Positions 15,984 through 24,715 of a stretch of 64,000 nt of DNA are shown here, piece after piece (positions within the stretch are counted from its first letter, which is position 1; each line of letters begins with the position of its first letter). This DNA comes from Bacillota bacterium. GTDB lineage: Bacteria; Bacillota; Bacilli; Paenibacillales; Paenibacillaceae. Location of the stretch: assembly GCA_023386495.1 (NCBI GenBank), contig JAEWJS010000082.1, forward strand, positions 1-64,000, given 5' to 3'. The position numbers and the translations under genes are program-made. Below the pieces are notes generated by a model that ran no database searches, was not told where the DNA came from, and saw only the letters and a program-made list of their open reading frames with translations.

Positions 15984-17378
15984 ATGAATCGTGCTATTAA
16001 GGCGGTGCTGGCTGTCGTCTGCAGCAGCGCGCTGCTGCTGGGCTCGACCAATGTTACTAACGCTAGCGTTTCATCACAGGTTTCTTTCAATTACGGCTCC
16101 AAGAGCGTCAAGGTTAAAGTATATTCGCGTGATGTGGGTGATGCGAAGAATCATCCGGTGTTCAAATACGCGGATCTGCTCAACCGGGCGATTGCGTACA
16201 AGAATGCTCACCCTTCAACCGAAGTACGCGTGAAATTTGCCGTTTATAAGCTGGCCATGGGTGCTTATGTCGGCTTTGACCCTGCAGATGCTTCGTACGG
16301 CTACGTCAAGGGCAACGACCACGGCGGAGCTGCTTCTGAGAAGCTCGTCTACTCGTTAGTTAAAGCGGCCAAGAATCAGGTCCACGTCGATCTTGTGTTC
16401 CACAAAGAGGATGCGAATGAGGTCTCGAACTACTTAAACGGCTTCATGAATGACCCGACATTGACGAACGCATCGAAGAAGGTCAGCGATTACCTGAAAT
16501 ATCGGAAAATCACGTGGGGGAACGAAGCCGCCGAACAAATGCACGCCAAATTCATGACCGTAAGCCACTACGCTGGAGATACTGGATCTCTGGTGGCGAA
16601 TACCGTGTATGTGTCCACGGCCAATGTCGACAACCATAACAGCAGCGGCATTCCGATCGGCAAGGATTGGGTACAGTCGGGAATGCTCATCAATGGGCAT
16701 GAGGAGTTGGTGGAATCCTTCGATACATACTTTGGCCTAATCTATGCCAATGCGTACGACCAAGGGGCGTTCCATACGGCCGTCCGTCAGCAGCATGCAA
16801 CGGGCTCGCTTAATTATTCCGATACCCACTTCAGCAGCTACTTCTATCCGATCCCGGAATCGCCGCAGGGTCATTACACCTACGTACCGGAGACGGGAGA
16901 CATGAGCGCTGCGAACGGCAATGCATGGGATCCAAATTTTAATCCGATAGCGAAATACGTGAACCAGATGAAGAGCATGCCGGGAGACCGATACTTCAAA
17001 GCGAATGTATATCACCTCAAGATGGATAACTTCGGACAGAAGCTGTATGACGAGCTGGAAGCCATATCCAACGATTCAAGCGCGGGATTGAAGCATTATC
17101 GCTTGCTGGCGAATGTGAATTCATATGAGCACGTGCGGACGGTCGGCGTGTTCAACAACATTGGCATTATGCAATTTCCGACCCTGACGCATGCCAAGGA
17201 CTATCTGTTCGCATTCAGCGGAGCGAGCGAGTATTACACGGTTACGGGTTCCGCTAATCTGAAGCTGGACGAATTCGTATCCAAGGCGAATGTCAGCATC
17301 GTCGTGAAGGAGTTCACCACGGCTCACCCGATCTATAATGCGTACAAGGAGATTTACGAGTATCAATATCATAACTAG
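15984..17378 (+). CDS. Secreted phospholipase D-like protein
   Basis: 464 residues with a clear signal peptide (basic start, LLLGSTNVTNA-S cleavage region about 18-28). Two HxK half-sites of the PLD superfamily are visible: MHAKFMT followed by VYVSTANVDNHN, and THAKDYLFAF followed by TVTGSANLKLDEF. The aspartate of the classical HKD motif is absent or displaced in both. Such enzymes cleave phosphodiesters through a phospho-histidine. Within an operon for phosphonate breakdown and an importer, release of head groups from phosphonolipids or polymers is a reasonable guess. GGGAGG precedes the ATG, and AGGAGG for the next gene overlaps its stop. Confidence 0.75.
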   Translation: MNRAIKAVLAVVCSSALLLGSTNVTNASVSSQVSFNYGSKSVKVKVYSRDVGDAKNHPVFKYADLLNRAIAYKNAHPSTEVRVKFAVYKLAMGAYVGFDPADASYGYVKGNDHGGAASEKLVYSLVKAAKNQVHVDLVFHKEDANEVSNYLNGFMNDPTLTNASKKVSDYLKYRKITWGNEAAEQMHAKFMTVSHYAGDTGSLVANTVYVSTANVDNHNSSGIPIGKDWVQSGMLINGHEELVESFDTYFGLIYANAYDQGAFHTAVRQQHATGSLNYSDTHFSSYFYPIPESPQGHYTYVPETGDMSAANGNAWDPNFNPIAKYVNQMKSMPGDRYFKANVYHLKMDNFGQKLYDELEAISNDSSAGLKHYRLLANVNSYEHVRTVGVFNNIGIMQFPTLTHAKDYLFAFSGASEYYTVTGSANLKLDEFVSKANVSIVVKEFTTAHPIYNAYKEIYEYQYHN

Positions 17379-17392
17379 GAGGCCTTCCATTC

Positions 17393-19048
17393 ATGTTTAA
17401 ATCGATGGCACGCAAGTCTGCGCTCATCCTGCTTGGCATGGTTATGCTTGCCGGCTGCACGAATGCAACGAACACCGGCAACACCGCCGGCAATACCAGC
17501 AACACGAGCAATGCAGTGGAGAGTCCAGCGGCTTCCGCGCCGAGCGCGAACGAAAGTACAGCAGCGACGGCGACGCCGGATCTGGAGCATATCCGCATCG
17601 GTACGAACCAGTTCACCAAGGGGCTCGAGGCTACGCGTACCTCCAATGCGGATGCCCAACTGCAGTACAATATCTACGATACGCTCATTCTAAGAGACCC
17701 GCATTCGGAGGGCCTGGAATTCCTGCCCGGTCTGGCTACGAGCTGGAAGCAGCTTGAGGATAAGACGTGGGAATTCAAGCTTCGCGAGAACGTTCAGTTT
17801 CACGACGGCACGATCATGGACGCGGAAGATGTCGCATTCTCGCTGAATCGCATTTTTAAGGAAGAGGAACCGCGTTTCAGCAATGCATACGGGCGGTATT
17901 TCAATACGTTCGACCGTGTCGAGGTTATCGATCCGCTTACGGTTCATATTCACATGCTGAAGGCTGACCCGCTGGTAGAAGTGTTCTTGTCCGATCTTAG
18001 CGGGGCGATTACGTCCAAGGAATATATCGAAGAGGTCGGTGCCGATCAAGCCGATTTGATGCCGGTAGGTGCTGGTCCGTACAAGGTTGTGGCCTTCACG
18101 CCGGGCGAGAGTGCGGTGTTGGAGCGCTTCGAATCGTATTGGGGCGAGAGAGCGCCCGTTGGGAAAATCAGCTATACGTACATTCCGGAGATTGCCTCAA
18201 GATCAACGGCAGTGGCGAACGGCGAGATCGATATCGCGATCGGCATTCCGCCCGAGCAAGAAGACGTGCTGTCCGGCCAGAGCAGCGTGAAGCTGATCGA
18301 TGCCGCGTATCCGCTGTTCCATGTGCTCGTGCTGAACATGAACAATGATGTGATGCAGAATAAGAAGCTGCGTCAGGCGCTGGATCTAGCTGTCGACCGC
18401 CAAGCGCTTGTAAGCGCACTGTGGCGCGACAAGGCGATCGTGCCGACTTCGGCGCAGTTCCCGGATTACGGCGAAATGTATCTGGATGACGTCAAGACGG
18501 TCGAATATAACGTCGAGAAGGCGAAGCAGCTCGTGAAGGAGTCCGGCTACGACGGTACGCCGATCGAGGTGACGATTCGCTCGGACTATTACACTTACGG
18601 GGATCTGGCGGTCCAGGCAATGATCGATATGTGGGCACAGATCGGCGTTACCGCCACGCTGACTCAGGTGCCGGACGTCAACCAGATTGAAGATTCGAAG
18701 ATTATGATCCGCTCCTGGTCCAACCCGCTCTATTACCCCGATCCGATGGGGCTGATCGATGCTTCGTGGTCCGATACGGTGTGGGTAAGCGAGCGCGGCT
18801 TCTGGGATCCCCAGGATCCGGAGTGGGACACGAACATGGAGATTGCGCGCTTCTCACTGGATAAGCAAGCACGCAAGGACGCCATTCGCAAGCTTGAAGC
18901 GATCATGAAGGATGAAGCCGGCTTCATCCTGATGTATCAGCCATTCGAGTATATTGCGCTTAATAGCAGCCTGGAGTGGCAATGGCCCAAAAATTATCGC
19001 GCCTATACAATCAGCTTACGCGCAGGTGAAGTTGCGTTAACAAACTAA
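17393..19048 (+). CDS. Solute-binding lipoprotein of an Opp-type ABC importer
   Basis: 551 residues, solute-binding family 5 (peptide/nickel type). A lipoprotein signal ends in LAGC, placing Cys22 as the lipid-anchored residue. A Thr/Asn/Ser/Ala-rich linker follows to about residue 60. The family signature region LATSWKQLEDKTWEFKLRENVQFHDGTIMDAEDVAFSLNRI is plain. Its place between the PLD-like protein and the permeases suggests the ligand is a product of the operon's extracellular enzyme, perhaps a phosphonate ester, rather than a peptide. AGGAGG lies ten bases before the ATG. Confidence 0.88.
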   Translation: MFKSMARKSALILLGMVMLAGCTNATNTGNTAGNTSNTSNAVESPAASAPSANESTAATATPDLEHIRIGTNQFTKGLEATRTSNADAQLQYNIYDTLILRDPHSEGLEFLPGLATSWKQLEDKTWEFKLRENVQFHDGTIMDAEDVAFSLNRIFKEEEPRFSNAYGRYFNTFDRVEVIDPLTVHIHMLKADPLVEVFLSDLSGAITSKEYIEEVGADQADLMPVGAGPYKVVAFTPGESAVLERFESYWGERAPVGKISYTYIPEIASRSTAVANGEIDIAIGIPPEQEDVLSGQSSVKLIDAAYPLFHVLVLNMNNDVMQNKKLRQALDLAVDRQALVSALWRDKAIVPTSAQFPDYGEMYLDDVKTVEYNVEKAKQLVKESGYDGTPIEVTIRSDYYTYGDLAVQAMIDMWAQIGVTATLTQVPDVNQIEDSKIMIRSWSNPLYYPDPMGLIDASWSDTVWVSERGFWDPQDPEWDTNMEIARFSLDKQARKDAIRKLEAIMKDEAGFILMYQPFEYIALNSSLEWQWPKNYRAYTISLRAGEVALTN

Positions 19049-19089
19049 CGTTATACTGAGCTGTAATGCGGTACTAACTGGGATGGCCG

Positions 19090-19129
19090 AGGGCCGCAGC
19101 GCGGTGTGCATAACCCGCATTGCGGCCTT
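19090..19129 (+). promoter_or_regulatory. Hairpin between binding-protein and permease genes
   Basis: AGGGCCGCA (19090-19098) pairs with TGCGGCCTT (19121-19129) with one G-U pair and no U tract. Such stems often protect the upstream message so that the binding protein is made in excess. It also argues against the upstream ATG at 19106 as the permease start. Confidence 0.45.
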
Positions 19130-19159
19130 CGCATTCCCGATCAGGAAGCAGGGATTGTT

Positions 19160-20080
19160 GTGTTATCCATCATGATTCAGAAGACGGCGAGAGCCTTGTT
19201 GACGCTGCTCGCCGTTCTGCTATTCGTGTTCATCGGAGCCAGACTCACGGGCGATCCGTTCAGCATGATGTTCCCGGAAGGCTTGACGACAGAGCAGGCG
19301 CTGGCGCTCAGCCAGCAGTACGGCTTGGACAAGCCGGTGCCGGAGCAGCTGCGGATCTATATGGCGGAGGTGCTCCAAGGTAATTTCGGAACGAGCATCA
19401 CGGAGAAGCGCCCTGTTACGGTTATTTTCATGGAAGCATTCATCGAGACGCTAAAATTGGGCTTCTGGGCGTTCCTGCTCAGCGGTATGGTAGGCGTGGG
19501 AGTTGGGATTCTCATATCCTTGAAGCCGGATGGCAGATGGGCGAAACTGCTGATGTTCAGCGCTTGCCTTGGTTACTCCATTCCCGGATTCATTGTCGCC
19601 ATTCTGTTGGTCGTCATCTTCAGCTTTCACTTGAAGCTGCTGCCCAGCATGGGGATGGGTTCCTGGGAGAGCTACATCATGCCGGTGATTGCTTTATCGG
19701 TTCATCCGATTGCGACGATTGCCCGATATGTGAACAACAGCTTCATGGAGGTGCTGTCGCAGGAGTACATTCGAACGGCCAGGGCGAAAGGGATGCCGGA
19801 GCGGGTCGTCATTATGAAGCATGCGATGCGCAATACGCTGGTTCCGCTTACGACCGTACTGGGCATGCAGGTAATCAACATATTGGGAGGCGCGCTGTTC
19901 GTCGAGAGCATCTTCGCCTGGCAGGGCCTCGGCAAGCTGCTCGTCGATTCGGTCATGAGCAAGGACTTTCCGGTCATTCAATTTGCGGTCGTGGCTTTCT
20001 CGCTAATGGTCATCAGCGTCAATCTCGTTGTTGACTTCCTGTACGGCATCGTGGATCCACGGATACGGAAGGCGGGATAA
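19160..20080 (+). CDS. Opp/Dpp-type ABC permease, B subunit
   Basis: About 306 residues with six hydrophobic segments and the usual OppB layout: an N-terminal helix (TLLAVLLFVFIGARLTGDPF), the extracellular loop (LSQQYGLDKPVPEQLRIY), and the cytoplasmic EAA loop, EYIRTARAKGMPERVVIMKHAMRN, that contacts the ATPases. The open frame extends to an ATG at 19106, but that lies in the intergenic hairpin. GTG 19160, with GCAGGG upstream, is my choice; ATG 19172 is the alternative. It is followed after one base by the C subunit. Confidence 0.88.
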   Translation: MLSIMIQKTARALLTLLAVLLFVFIGARLTGDPFSMMFPEGLTTEQALALSQQYGLDKPVPEQLRIYMAEVLQGNFGTSITEKRPVTVIFMEAFIETLKLGFWAFLLSGMVGVGVGILISLKPDGRWAKLLMFSACLGYSIPGFIVAILLVVIFSFHLKLLPSMGMGSWESYIMPVIALSVHPIATIARYVNNSFMEVLSQEYIRTARAKGMPERVVIMKHAMRNTLVPLTTVLGMQVINILGGALFVESIFAWQGLGKLLVDSVMSKDFPVIQFAVVAFSLMVISVNLVVDFLYGIVDPRIRKAG

Positions 20081-20081
20081 G

Positions 20082-20933
20082 ATGAGTGGTGTGTGGGGCA
20101 AAATCGCCGGGTGGCCGTGGGTTGTGCAACTGAGCTTCACGATGGCGGTCCTGTTCGTTGTCGTCGTGCTTGGCGCGCATTGGATCATGCCCTACGATCC
20201 GAATGCGACGAATCTTATGAACCATAATGCGCCGCCGGTGTTCGCGGGAGGGACTTGGGCATACCCGCTTGGTACCGATCAATTGGGGCGTGATTTACTA
20301 AGTCGCATGGTATACGGGATTCGTACGAGTCTTGGAATCGCGGCGTTCGGATTGGTCATCGGCTGCGTCGTGGGCGTTACGGCAGGACTTATCAGCGGCT
20401 ATGTCGGCGGAATCGTTGACAAGCTGATCATGGCACTGGTCGATTTTCAGATGGCGGTTCCGTATACGCTGGTGATGCTGATGGGCATCGTGATTTTCGG
20501 AACGGACACCCTTGTGTTGGTAGCGTTGATCGGGCTGGCTAACTGGGAGAATTACGCGCGAGTGGTCAGGGCTAACGTTCTTTCATTACGAGAACATCAG
20601 TATATCGAGGCCGCCAAGCTTTCGGGAGGTTCGCAGCTCTATATTATGGCAAGACACATTCTGCCGAATACGATGCCCACTGTGCTGGTCATGATGACGC
20701 TCTTCTTTCCGGGGGTGCTGACGATGGAGTCTTCTCTGTCTTTCCTAGGAATCGGCATTCAGCCTCCGACAGCGAGTCTGGGCAGAATGGTCGGCGATGG
20801 GCGCGGCAGCCTTATGACCTCCTGGTGGCTGTCGATGATGCCCGCCTTGGTCATCGTGCTGATGGCCGTCATCATGCAGACGATCGGGGATTGGTTGAGG
20901 GATAGGCTGAATATTATGGCGCGAACGGAATAG
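20082..20933 (+). CDS. Opp/Dpp-type ABC permease, C subunit
   Basis: 283 residues. An N-terminal membrane helix, then the OppC signature (PLGTDQLGRDLLSRMVYGIRTSLGIA), five more helices and the EAA loop (EHQYIEAAKLSGGSQLYIMARHILPN). The ending ESSLSFLGIGIQPPTASLGRMV is typical. Its ATG comes one base after the stop of the B subunit. Confidence 0.92.
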   Translation: MSGVWGKIAGWPWVVQLSFTMAVLFVVVVLGAHWIMPYDPNATNLMNHNAPPVFAGGTWAYPLGTDQLGRDLLSRMVYGIRTSLGIAAFGLVIGCVVGVTAGLISGYVGGIVDKLIMALVDFQMAVPYTLVMLMGIVIFGTDTLVLVALIGLANWENYARVVRANVLSLREHQYIEAAKLSGGSQLYIMARHILPNTMPTVLVMMTLFFPGVLTMESSLSFLGIGIQPPTASLGRMVGDGRGSLMTSWWLSMMPALVIVLMAVIMQTIGDWLRDRLNIMARTE

Positions 20934-20945
20934 GAGACTGCGAGG

Positions 20946-22034
20946 ATGGATGCGTTATTGAGCGTGCGGCAACTGCGGGTCGGCTTCAAGCAGCGGCAAG
21001 GAGATCGGTACGCGGTGAACGGGGTTGACCTGGACATTGCCAGGGGTGAGACGTTGGTAGTGGTAGGGGAATCGGGCTGCGGCAAAAGTTTGACGGCCTT
21101 GTCCATTATGGGACTGCTCGGTGTTTCATCCGGGGTGCCGCATTCTTTCGTGCAGGGCCGCATTCAACTGCGTGAGGAGGGGAAACAGCCGCTTGAGCTG
21201 GTGGGGTTGCCCAGACAGTCGTACGACAAGCTCAGGGGCTCGGTAATTTCGATGATTTTCCAAGAACCGATGACAGCCTTGAATCCGCTGCTGACGGTTG
21301 GGGAACAGATCGTTGAGGTGTTGATGGAGCATAAGGGCTTGACGAAGGCACAGGCCAGGGAGGAAGCGATCGCATTGTTGGGAGAAGTAGGCATTCCGGA
21401 GCCGGAGCGCCGGATGAAGGCGTACCCCTTCCAATTATCAGGCGGACAGAAGCAGCGGGTCATGATCGCCGTCTCGATCGCCTGCGAGCCGAAGCTGCTC
21501 ATAGCCGACGAGCCGACGACGGCGCTGGACGTCACGATTCAATCGCAGATTCTCTACCTCTTGAACCAGATTAAGCAGAAGCGGAACACCTCGATCTTAT
21601 TCATCACGCATAACCTAGGCATCGTAGCGCAGTTTGCGGACCGGGTAGCGGTCATGTACCGCGGCATCATCGTGGAGAACGCGGAGGTGGGGAGGCTTTT
21701 TGCTGCGCCGCAGCATCCTTATACCCGCATGCTGCTAGGCTCGGTGCCGCAGAAGGGGCAGCATGCCTCGGCGGGACATCGGCTAGAAGCGATCCCGGGT
21801 ATGGTGCCTGGCCCGTCAGAAGCGGTAGGGGGCTGTCCGTTCCATCCGCGGTGTCCGCTTGCAACGGAGCAATGCCGCAAGGAGTTGCCGGGGGAAGTTG
21901 CGGTGGAACCAGAGCACCGGGTTCGCTGCTGGGAAGCGGTAGCGACTCATACGGTGAGCGGCGAATCGGCCGTAATGACAGGCGAAGCGGTATTAGCTGG
22001 AGGAGGAGCGTCATGGAACAGCGGCACATACTAG
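20946..22034 (+). CDS. Opp/Dpp-type ABC ATPase, D subunit
   Basis: 362 residues. Walker A GESGCGKS, signature LSGGQKQR, Walker B LLIADEPTTALD and the H-loop ITHNLG are intact. The C-terminal Oligo_HPY region carries the cysteine cluster GGCPFHPRCPLATEQC, which in this family binds an iron-sulphur cluster or metal. It overlaps the start of the F subunit gene by 22 bases. Confidence 0.93.
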   Translation: MDALLSVRQLRVGFKQRQGDRYAVNGVDLDIARGETLVVVGESGCGKSLTALSIMGLLGVSSGVPHSFVQGRIQLREEGKQPLELVGLPRQSYDKLRGSVISMIFQEPMTALNPLLTVGEQIVEVLMEHKGLTKAQAREEAIALLGEVGIPEPERRMKAYPFQLSGGQKQRVMIAVSIACEPKLLIADEPTTALDVTIQSQILYLLNQIKQKRNTSILFITHNLGIVAQFADRVAVMYRGIIVENAEVGRLFAAPQHPYTRMLLGSVPQKGQHASAGHRLEAIPGMVPGPSEAVGGCPFHPRCPLATEQCRKELPGEVAVEPEHRVRCWEAVATHTVSGESAVMTGEAVLAGGGASWNSGTY

Positions 22035-23038
22035 CGGGCACGGACAATTTAAGGGTGCATTTCAAGCTCCCCTCTTCATTGGGCAAGCCCAAACTGTGGG
22101 TGAAAGCCGTTGACGGCGTCTCGATGCAGATCTACAAGGGTGAAGTGCTGGGACTGGTCGGCGAATCAGGCTCCGGCAAGAGCACTTACGGCCGTGCATT
22201 GTTAAGGCTGAACGAAGCCGCCTCGGGCCGTATTCATTATAACGGGCAGGACATTACCAGAGCGGGCGCGAAGGATATGCGTCCCCTCCGCAGTCAGATG
22301 CAGATGGTGTTCCAGGACCCGAACAGCTCCTTAAATCCGCGCATGCGATTGCGAGAGGCCGTCCGCGAGCCGCTCTTTGTGAACCGAATCGGCACCCGCG
22401 CGGAGCAGGAGCGCAGAGTGAGGGAAGCGCTGGAGCAGGTGCAATTGCCGGCCGATTACCTCGACAAGGTGCCGAGCCAGCTGTCCGGCGGGCAGAGACA
22501 GCGCGCAGCTATTGCGAGGGCGCTCATTACGCGGCCTCCGTTCCTGGTGGCCGATGAGCCGGTCTCAGCGCTTGATGTGTCCGTGCAGGCGCAGATTATT
22601 AACCTGCTCTCCGATCTGCGGGAAGAGCTGGGACTAACGATTCTGATGATCTCGCATGATCTGTCGGTGGTCCACTATTTGGCGGACCGGGTCGCGGTGA
22701 TGTATCTTGGCAAATTGATGGAGATCGGCACGGTTGATGACGTGTTGGGCAGCCCGGCCCATCCGTATACCCAGGCGCTGCTGCATGCCGTTCCGGAGCC
22801 GAATCCCGCGGTCATTCGTTTGTCTAAGCCGATCGAGGGGGATATTCCAAGTCCGGTCAACCCGCCGAGCGGATGCGTGTTCAGGACGAGGTGCCCGATA
22901 GCCGGAGAGGCATGTGCCGTACAGGTGCCTGAATTGACGACAATGAAGCCTGGGCATCAGGCCGCATGCCTCAAGCTGGGGGAACTGTCGGAGACGTTCA
23001 GGGGAGTTACAACGATGCGGGGTGTTGTGAACGGATGA
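22013..23038 (+). CDS. Opp/Dpp-type ABC ATPase, F subunit
   Basis: 341 residues. Walker A GESGSGKS, signature LSGGQRQR, Walker B FLVADEPVSALD, and the C-terminal SGCVFRTRCPIAGEAC cluster. The open frame runs further upstream, but GGAGGAGG seven bases before ATG 22013 fixes the start. It ends in an ATGA overlap with the metallophosphoesterase gene, so the importer and that enzyme are co-translated. Confidence 0.93.
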   Translation: MEQRHILAGTDNLRVHFKLPSSLGKPKLWVKAVDGVSMQIYKGEVLGLVGESGSGKSTYGRALLRLNEAASGRIHYNGQDITRAGAKDMRPLRSQMQMVFQDPNSSLNPRMRLREAVREPLFVNRIGTRAEQERRVREALEQVQLPADYLDKVPSQLSGGQRQRAAIARALITRPPFLVADEPVSALDVSVQAQIINLLSDLREELGLTILMISHDLSVVHYLADRVAVMYLGKLMEIGTVDDVLGSPAHPYTQALLHAVPEPNPAVIRLSKPIEGDIPSPVNPPSGCVFRTRCPIAGEACAVQVPELTTMKPGHQAACLKLGELSETFRGVTTMRGVVNG

Positions 23039-23949
23039 GTAAATTCGCGATGCTAATCTGGCCGGACACGCAGAAGCTGGCGAGCGACTATCCGGAGCTG
23101 CTGCGGCAATCGGCCGATTGGATTGCCGAGCATGCTGCGGCATTCGGACTGCGAATGGTGCTGCACTTGGGAGATGTCGTCGACCAAGGCGCATGCGAGG
23201 AAGAGCAGTATCGCCGCGCTGCCGATGCGGTCGCCCGGGTAGAGGATGCAGGCGTGCCGGTTCTAATCGTGCCGGGCAACCATGATTACGATACGCCGAT
23301 CGTCTCGACAAGCGGCCCGATCCCTGCGAAGGAGCGGCGACAGCTCCGCATGTTCAACCGCTTCTTCGGCGTGCGTCGACTGACGGGCAAATCGTGGTTC
23401 GGTGGCGTCTTCGAGGAAGGGCGCGTTGAGAATATGTACGCACTCTGGCGAGCGGAACGGCAGCGGCTGCTCGTCCTGATGCTGGAATTCATGCCGCGCC
23501 GCGAAGTGCTGGCGTGGGCGGACGAGGTCGTCTCCCGCTGCGAAGGACATGATGTAATCGTCGTGACGCACAGCTATCTGAATATGTACGGGGAGCGGGT
23601 AGCAGCCGGTGACCCGGCCAATCCGAAGGCTAAATATCCCTCGGTCGCCGAGGGCTTAGACGGCGAAGAGATGTGGCAGTTGCATCTTAAATGGTATCCG
23701 CGTCTGCGGGCCGTGTTCTCCGGTCATCATATGCCCGAGACGGTCAGTCACCGGATTGACCTTGGCGAGCATGGCAATCCGGTGCTGCAGTGTTTCCAGA
23801 ATTGGCAGTCATGCGAGCGGGGAGGCGAAGGGCGCTTCCGTATATTCGAGTGGGATCCCGACGAGCGCCATATCCGAAGCCGCGTGTTCAATCCGGTCAC
23901 CGAACGCTTCGAATTCGCTGACGGCTATGAGGTGGAGTTGCGATATTGA
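23035..23949 (+). CDS. Calcineurin-like metallophosphoesterase
   Basis: 304 residues, dimetal phosphoesterase: LHLGDVVDQ (metal motif II), GNHDYD (motif III), VVTHSYL and SGHHMPE (metal-binding His). Motif I is weak (WPDTQ in place of DxH near residue 10, the Asp kept). There is no signal peptide, so it acts inside the cell. It is the last gene of the phnX operon, overlapping the ATPase gene by four bases. A role in cutting an imported phosphonate or phosphate diester before PhnX is inferred; sequence alone cannot give the substrate. Confidence 0.85.
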   Translation: MSKFAMLIWPDTQKLASDYPELLRQSADWIAEHAAAFGLRMVLHLGDVVDQGACEEEQYRRAADAVARVEDAGVPVLIVPGNHDYDTPIVSTSGPIPAKERRQLRMFNRFFGVRRLTGKSWFGGVFEEGRVENMYALWRAERQRLLVLMLEFMPRREVLAWADEVVSRCEGHDVIVVTHSYLNMYGERVAAGDPANPKAKYPSVAEGLDGEEMWQLHLKWYPRLRAVFSGHHMPETVSHRIDLGEHGNPVLQCFQNWQSCERGGEGRFRIFEWDPDERHIRSRVFNPVTERFEFADGYEVELRY

Positions 23950-23974
23950 GGGGGTTCAATCTTCTACCCAAAAT

Positions 23975-24559
23975 TCACTTTAGCAAGGAAGCTAAAGCGG
24001 GATAGACGTCTGCAAGTATAGCAGGATTATTAGTGGCTTGCGCTACGAAGAGGGCGCCTTCGAGCGAGGAGACGATCAGCGCGGCTGTCGCCTTCACGGG
24101 GAGATCCGCCCTTAGCTCATGTCGAGCAACTCCATCGGCCAGGACCGCCTCGACGGTATGAAGCTGCCGGTCGAAGAAACCTTTAATGCGCGCCCTCGCT
24201 TCGGTCGCATCGAGAGGCGTCTGCGTGTACAGCGTTAAGAACGGGCAGCCGCCAAGGTAATCGGGCTGTTCTTCATTATCTGTCAGGATGGTGAGCATCC
24301 TCGCTAATTTATCCAAGACCGTAGTCTCGCTCTGCGCCAGGATATGCTGGATCCGCCCCTCGTAATGCGTTGTCAACTGTTGAACGATCGTGAGGAGCAA
24401 TTCCTCCTTGCTCTTGTAATGGTAATAGATATTGGTCTTCGATACCTTGCTGTGCGCGACGATGTCGTCCATGCTCGTCGCGAGAAATCCTTTGGTAAGG
24501 AACAGCTTGAAGGCGGACTGCAGCGCAACGTCTTTGTTGCTTAACGTATTTTTTCTCAT
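23975..24559 (-). CDS. TetR/AcrR-family repressor
   Basis: 194 residues. The N-terminal TetR helix-turn-helix is clear (ALQSAFKLFLTKGFLATSMDDIVAHSKVSKTNIYYHYKSKEELL). The ligand domain resembles the AcrR/YxaF group. The promoter TTGACG-17-TATAGT is overlapped by an AGTACT-N4-AGTACT operator (24563-24578). Its ATG is about seven bases after the -10, so the message is probably leaderless. The same operator stands before the reductase/hydrolase fusion at 12.75 kb, and the divergent amidase shares this one. Its last codons also encode a hairpin (CTTTAGC/GCTAAAG). Confidence 0.92.
   Translation of the reverse strand: MRKNTLSNKDVALQSAFKLFLTKGFLATSMDDIVAHSKVSKTNIYYHYKSKEELLLTIVQQLTTHYEGRIQHILAQSETTVLDKLARMLTILTDNEEQPDYLGGCPFLTLYTQTPLDATEARARIKGFFDRQLHTVEAVLADGVARHELRADLPVKATAALIVSSLEGALFVAQATNNPAILADVYPALASLLK
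23976..23998 (-). terminator. Hairpin inside the tetR 3' end
   Basis: On the minus strand CTTTAGC pairs with GCTAAAG (23991-23997 with 23978-23984), spanning the last codons and followed after the stop by AATTTT. It is a weak terminator. The same 24 bases recur at 12805-12828. Confidence 0.5.
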
Positions 24560-24562
24560 GGT

Positions 24563-24594
24563 AGTACTATATAGTACTAATTAACTGGCGTCAA
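24563..24594. promoter_or_regulatory. tetR promoter and operator, shared with the divergent amidase
   Basis: Minus strand TTGACG (24589-24594), 17 bases, TATAGT (24566-24571). AGTACT at 24563-24568 and 24573-24578 forms a palindromic operator across the -10. The amidase gene is divergent, so one site may control both. Confidence 0.7.
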
Positions 24595-24715
24595 GATGGA
24601 AGCATGGCAGCAGGGTATAATTCGGCTTAAGCCGAACATTACCGCCACGGCAAGGAGGAACTGCCCCTTACCCCTAGAATATCCAAGCGAGAAGCAGAAG
24701 GGGTGGGACAGGCAT

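Noticed and set aside
17393..23038. Ordinary oligopeptide importer unrelated to its neighbours
   Set aside because: Not excluded by the binding-protein family, but co-transcription with phnX and ATGA coupling to the metallophosphoesterase make a phosphonate role more likely.
12963..23949. Phosphonate biosynthesis cluster
   Set aside because: No phosphoenolpyruvate mutase or phosphonopyruvate decarboxylase; phnX and an importer point to breakdown.
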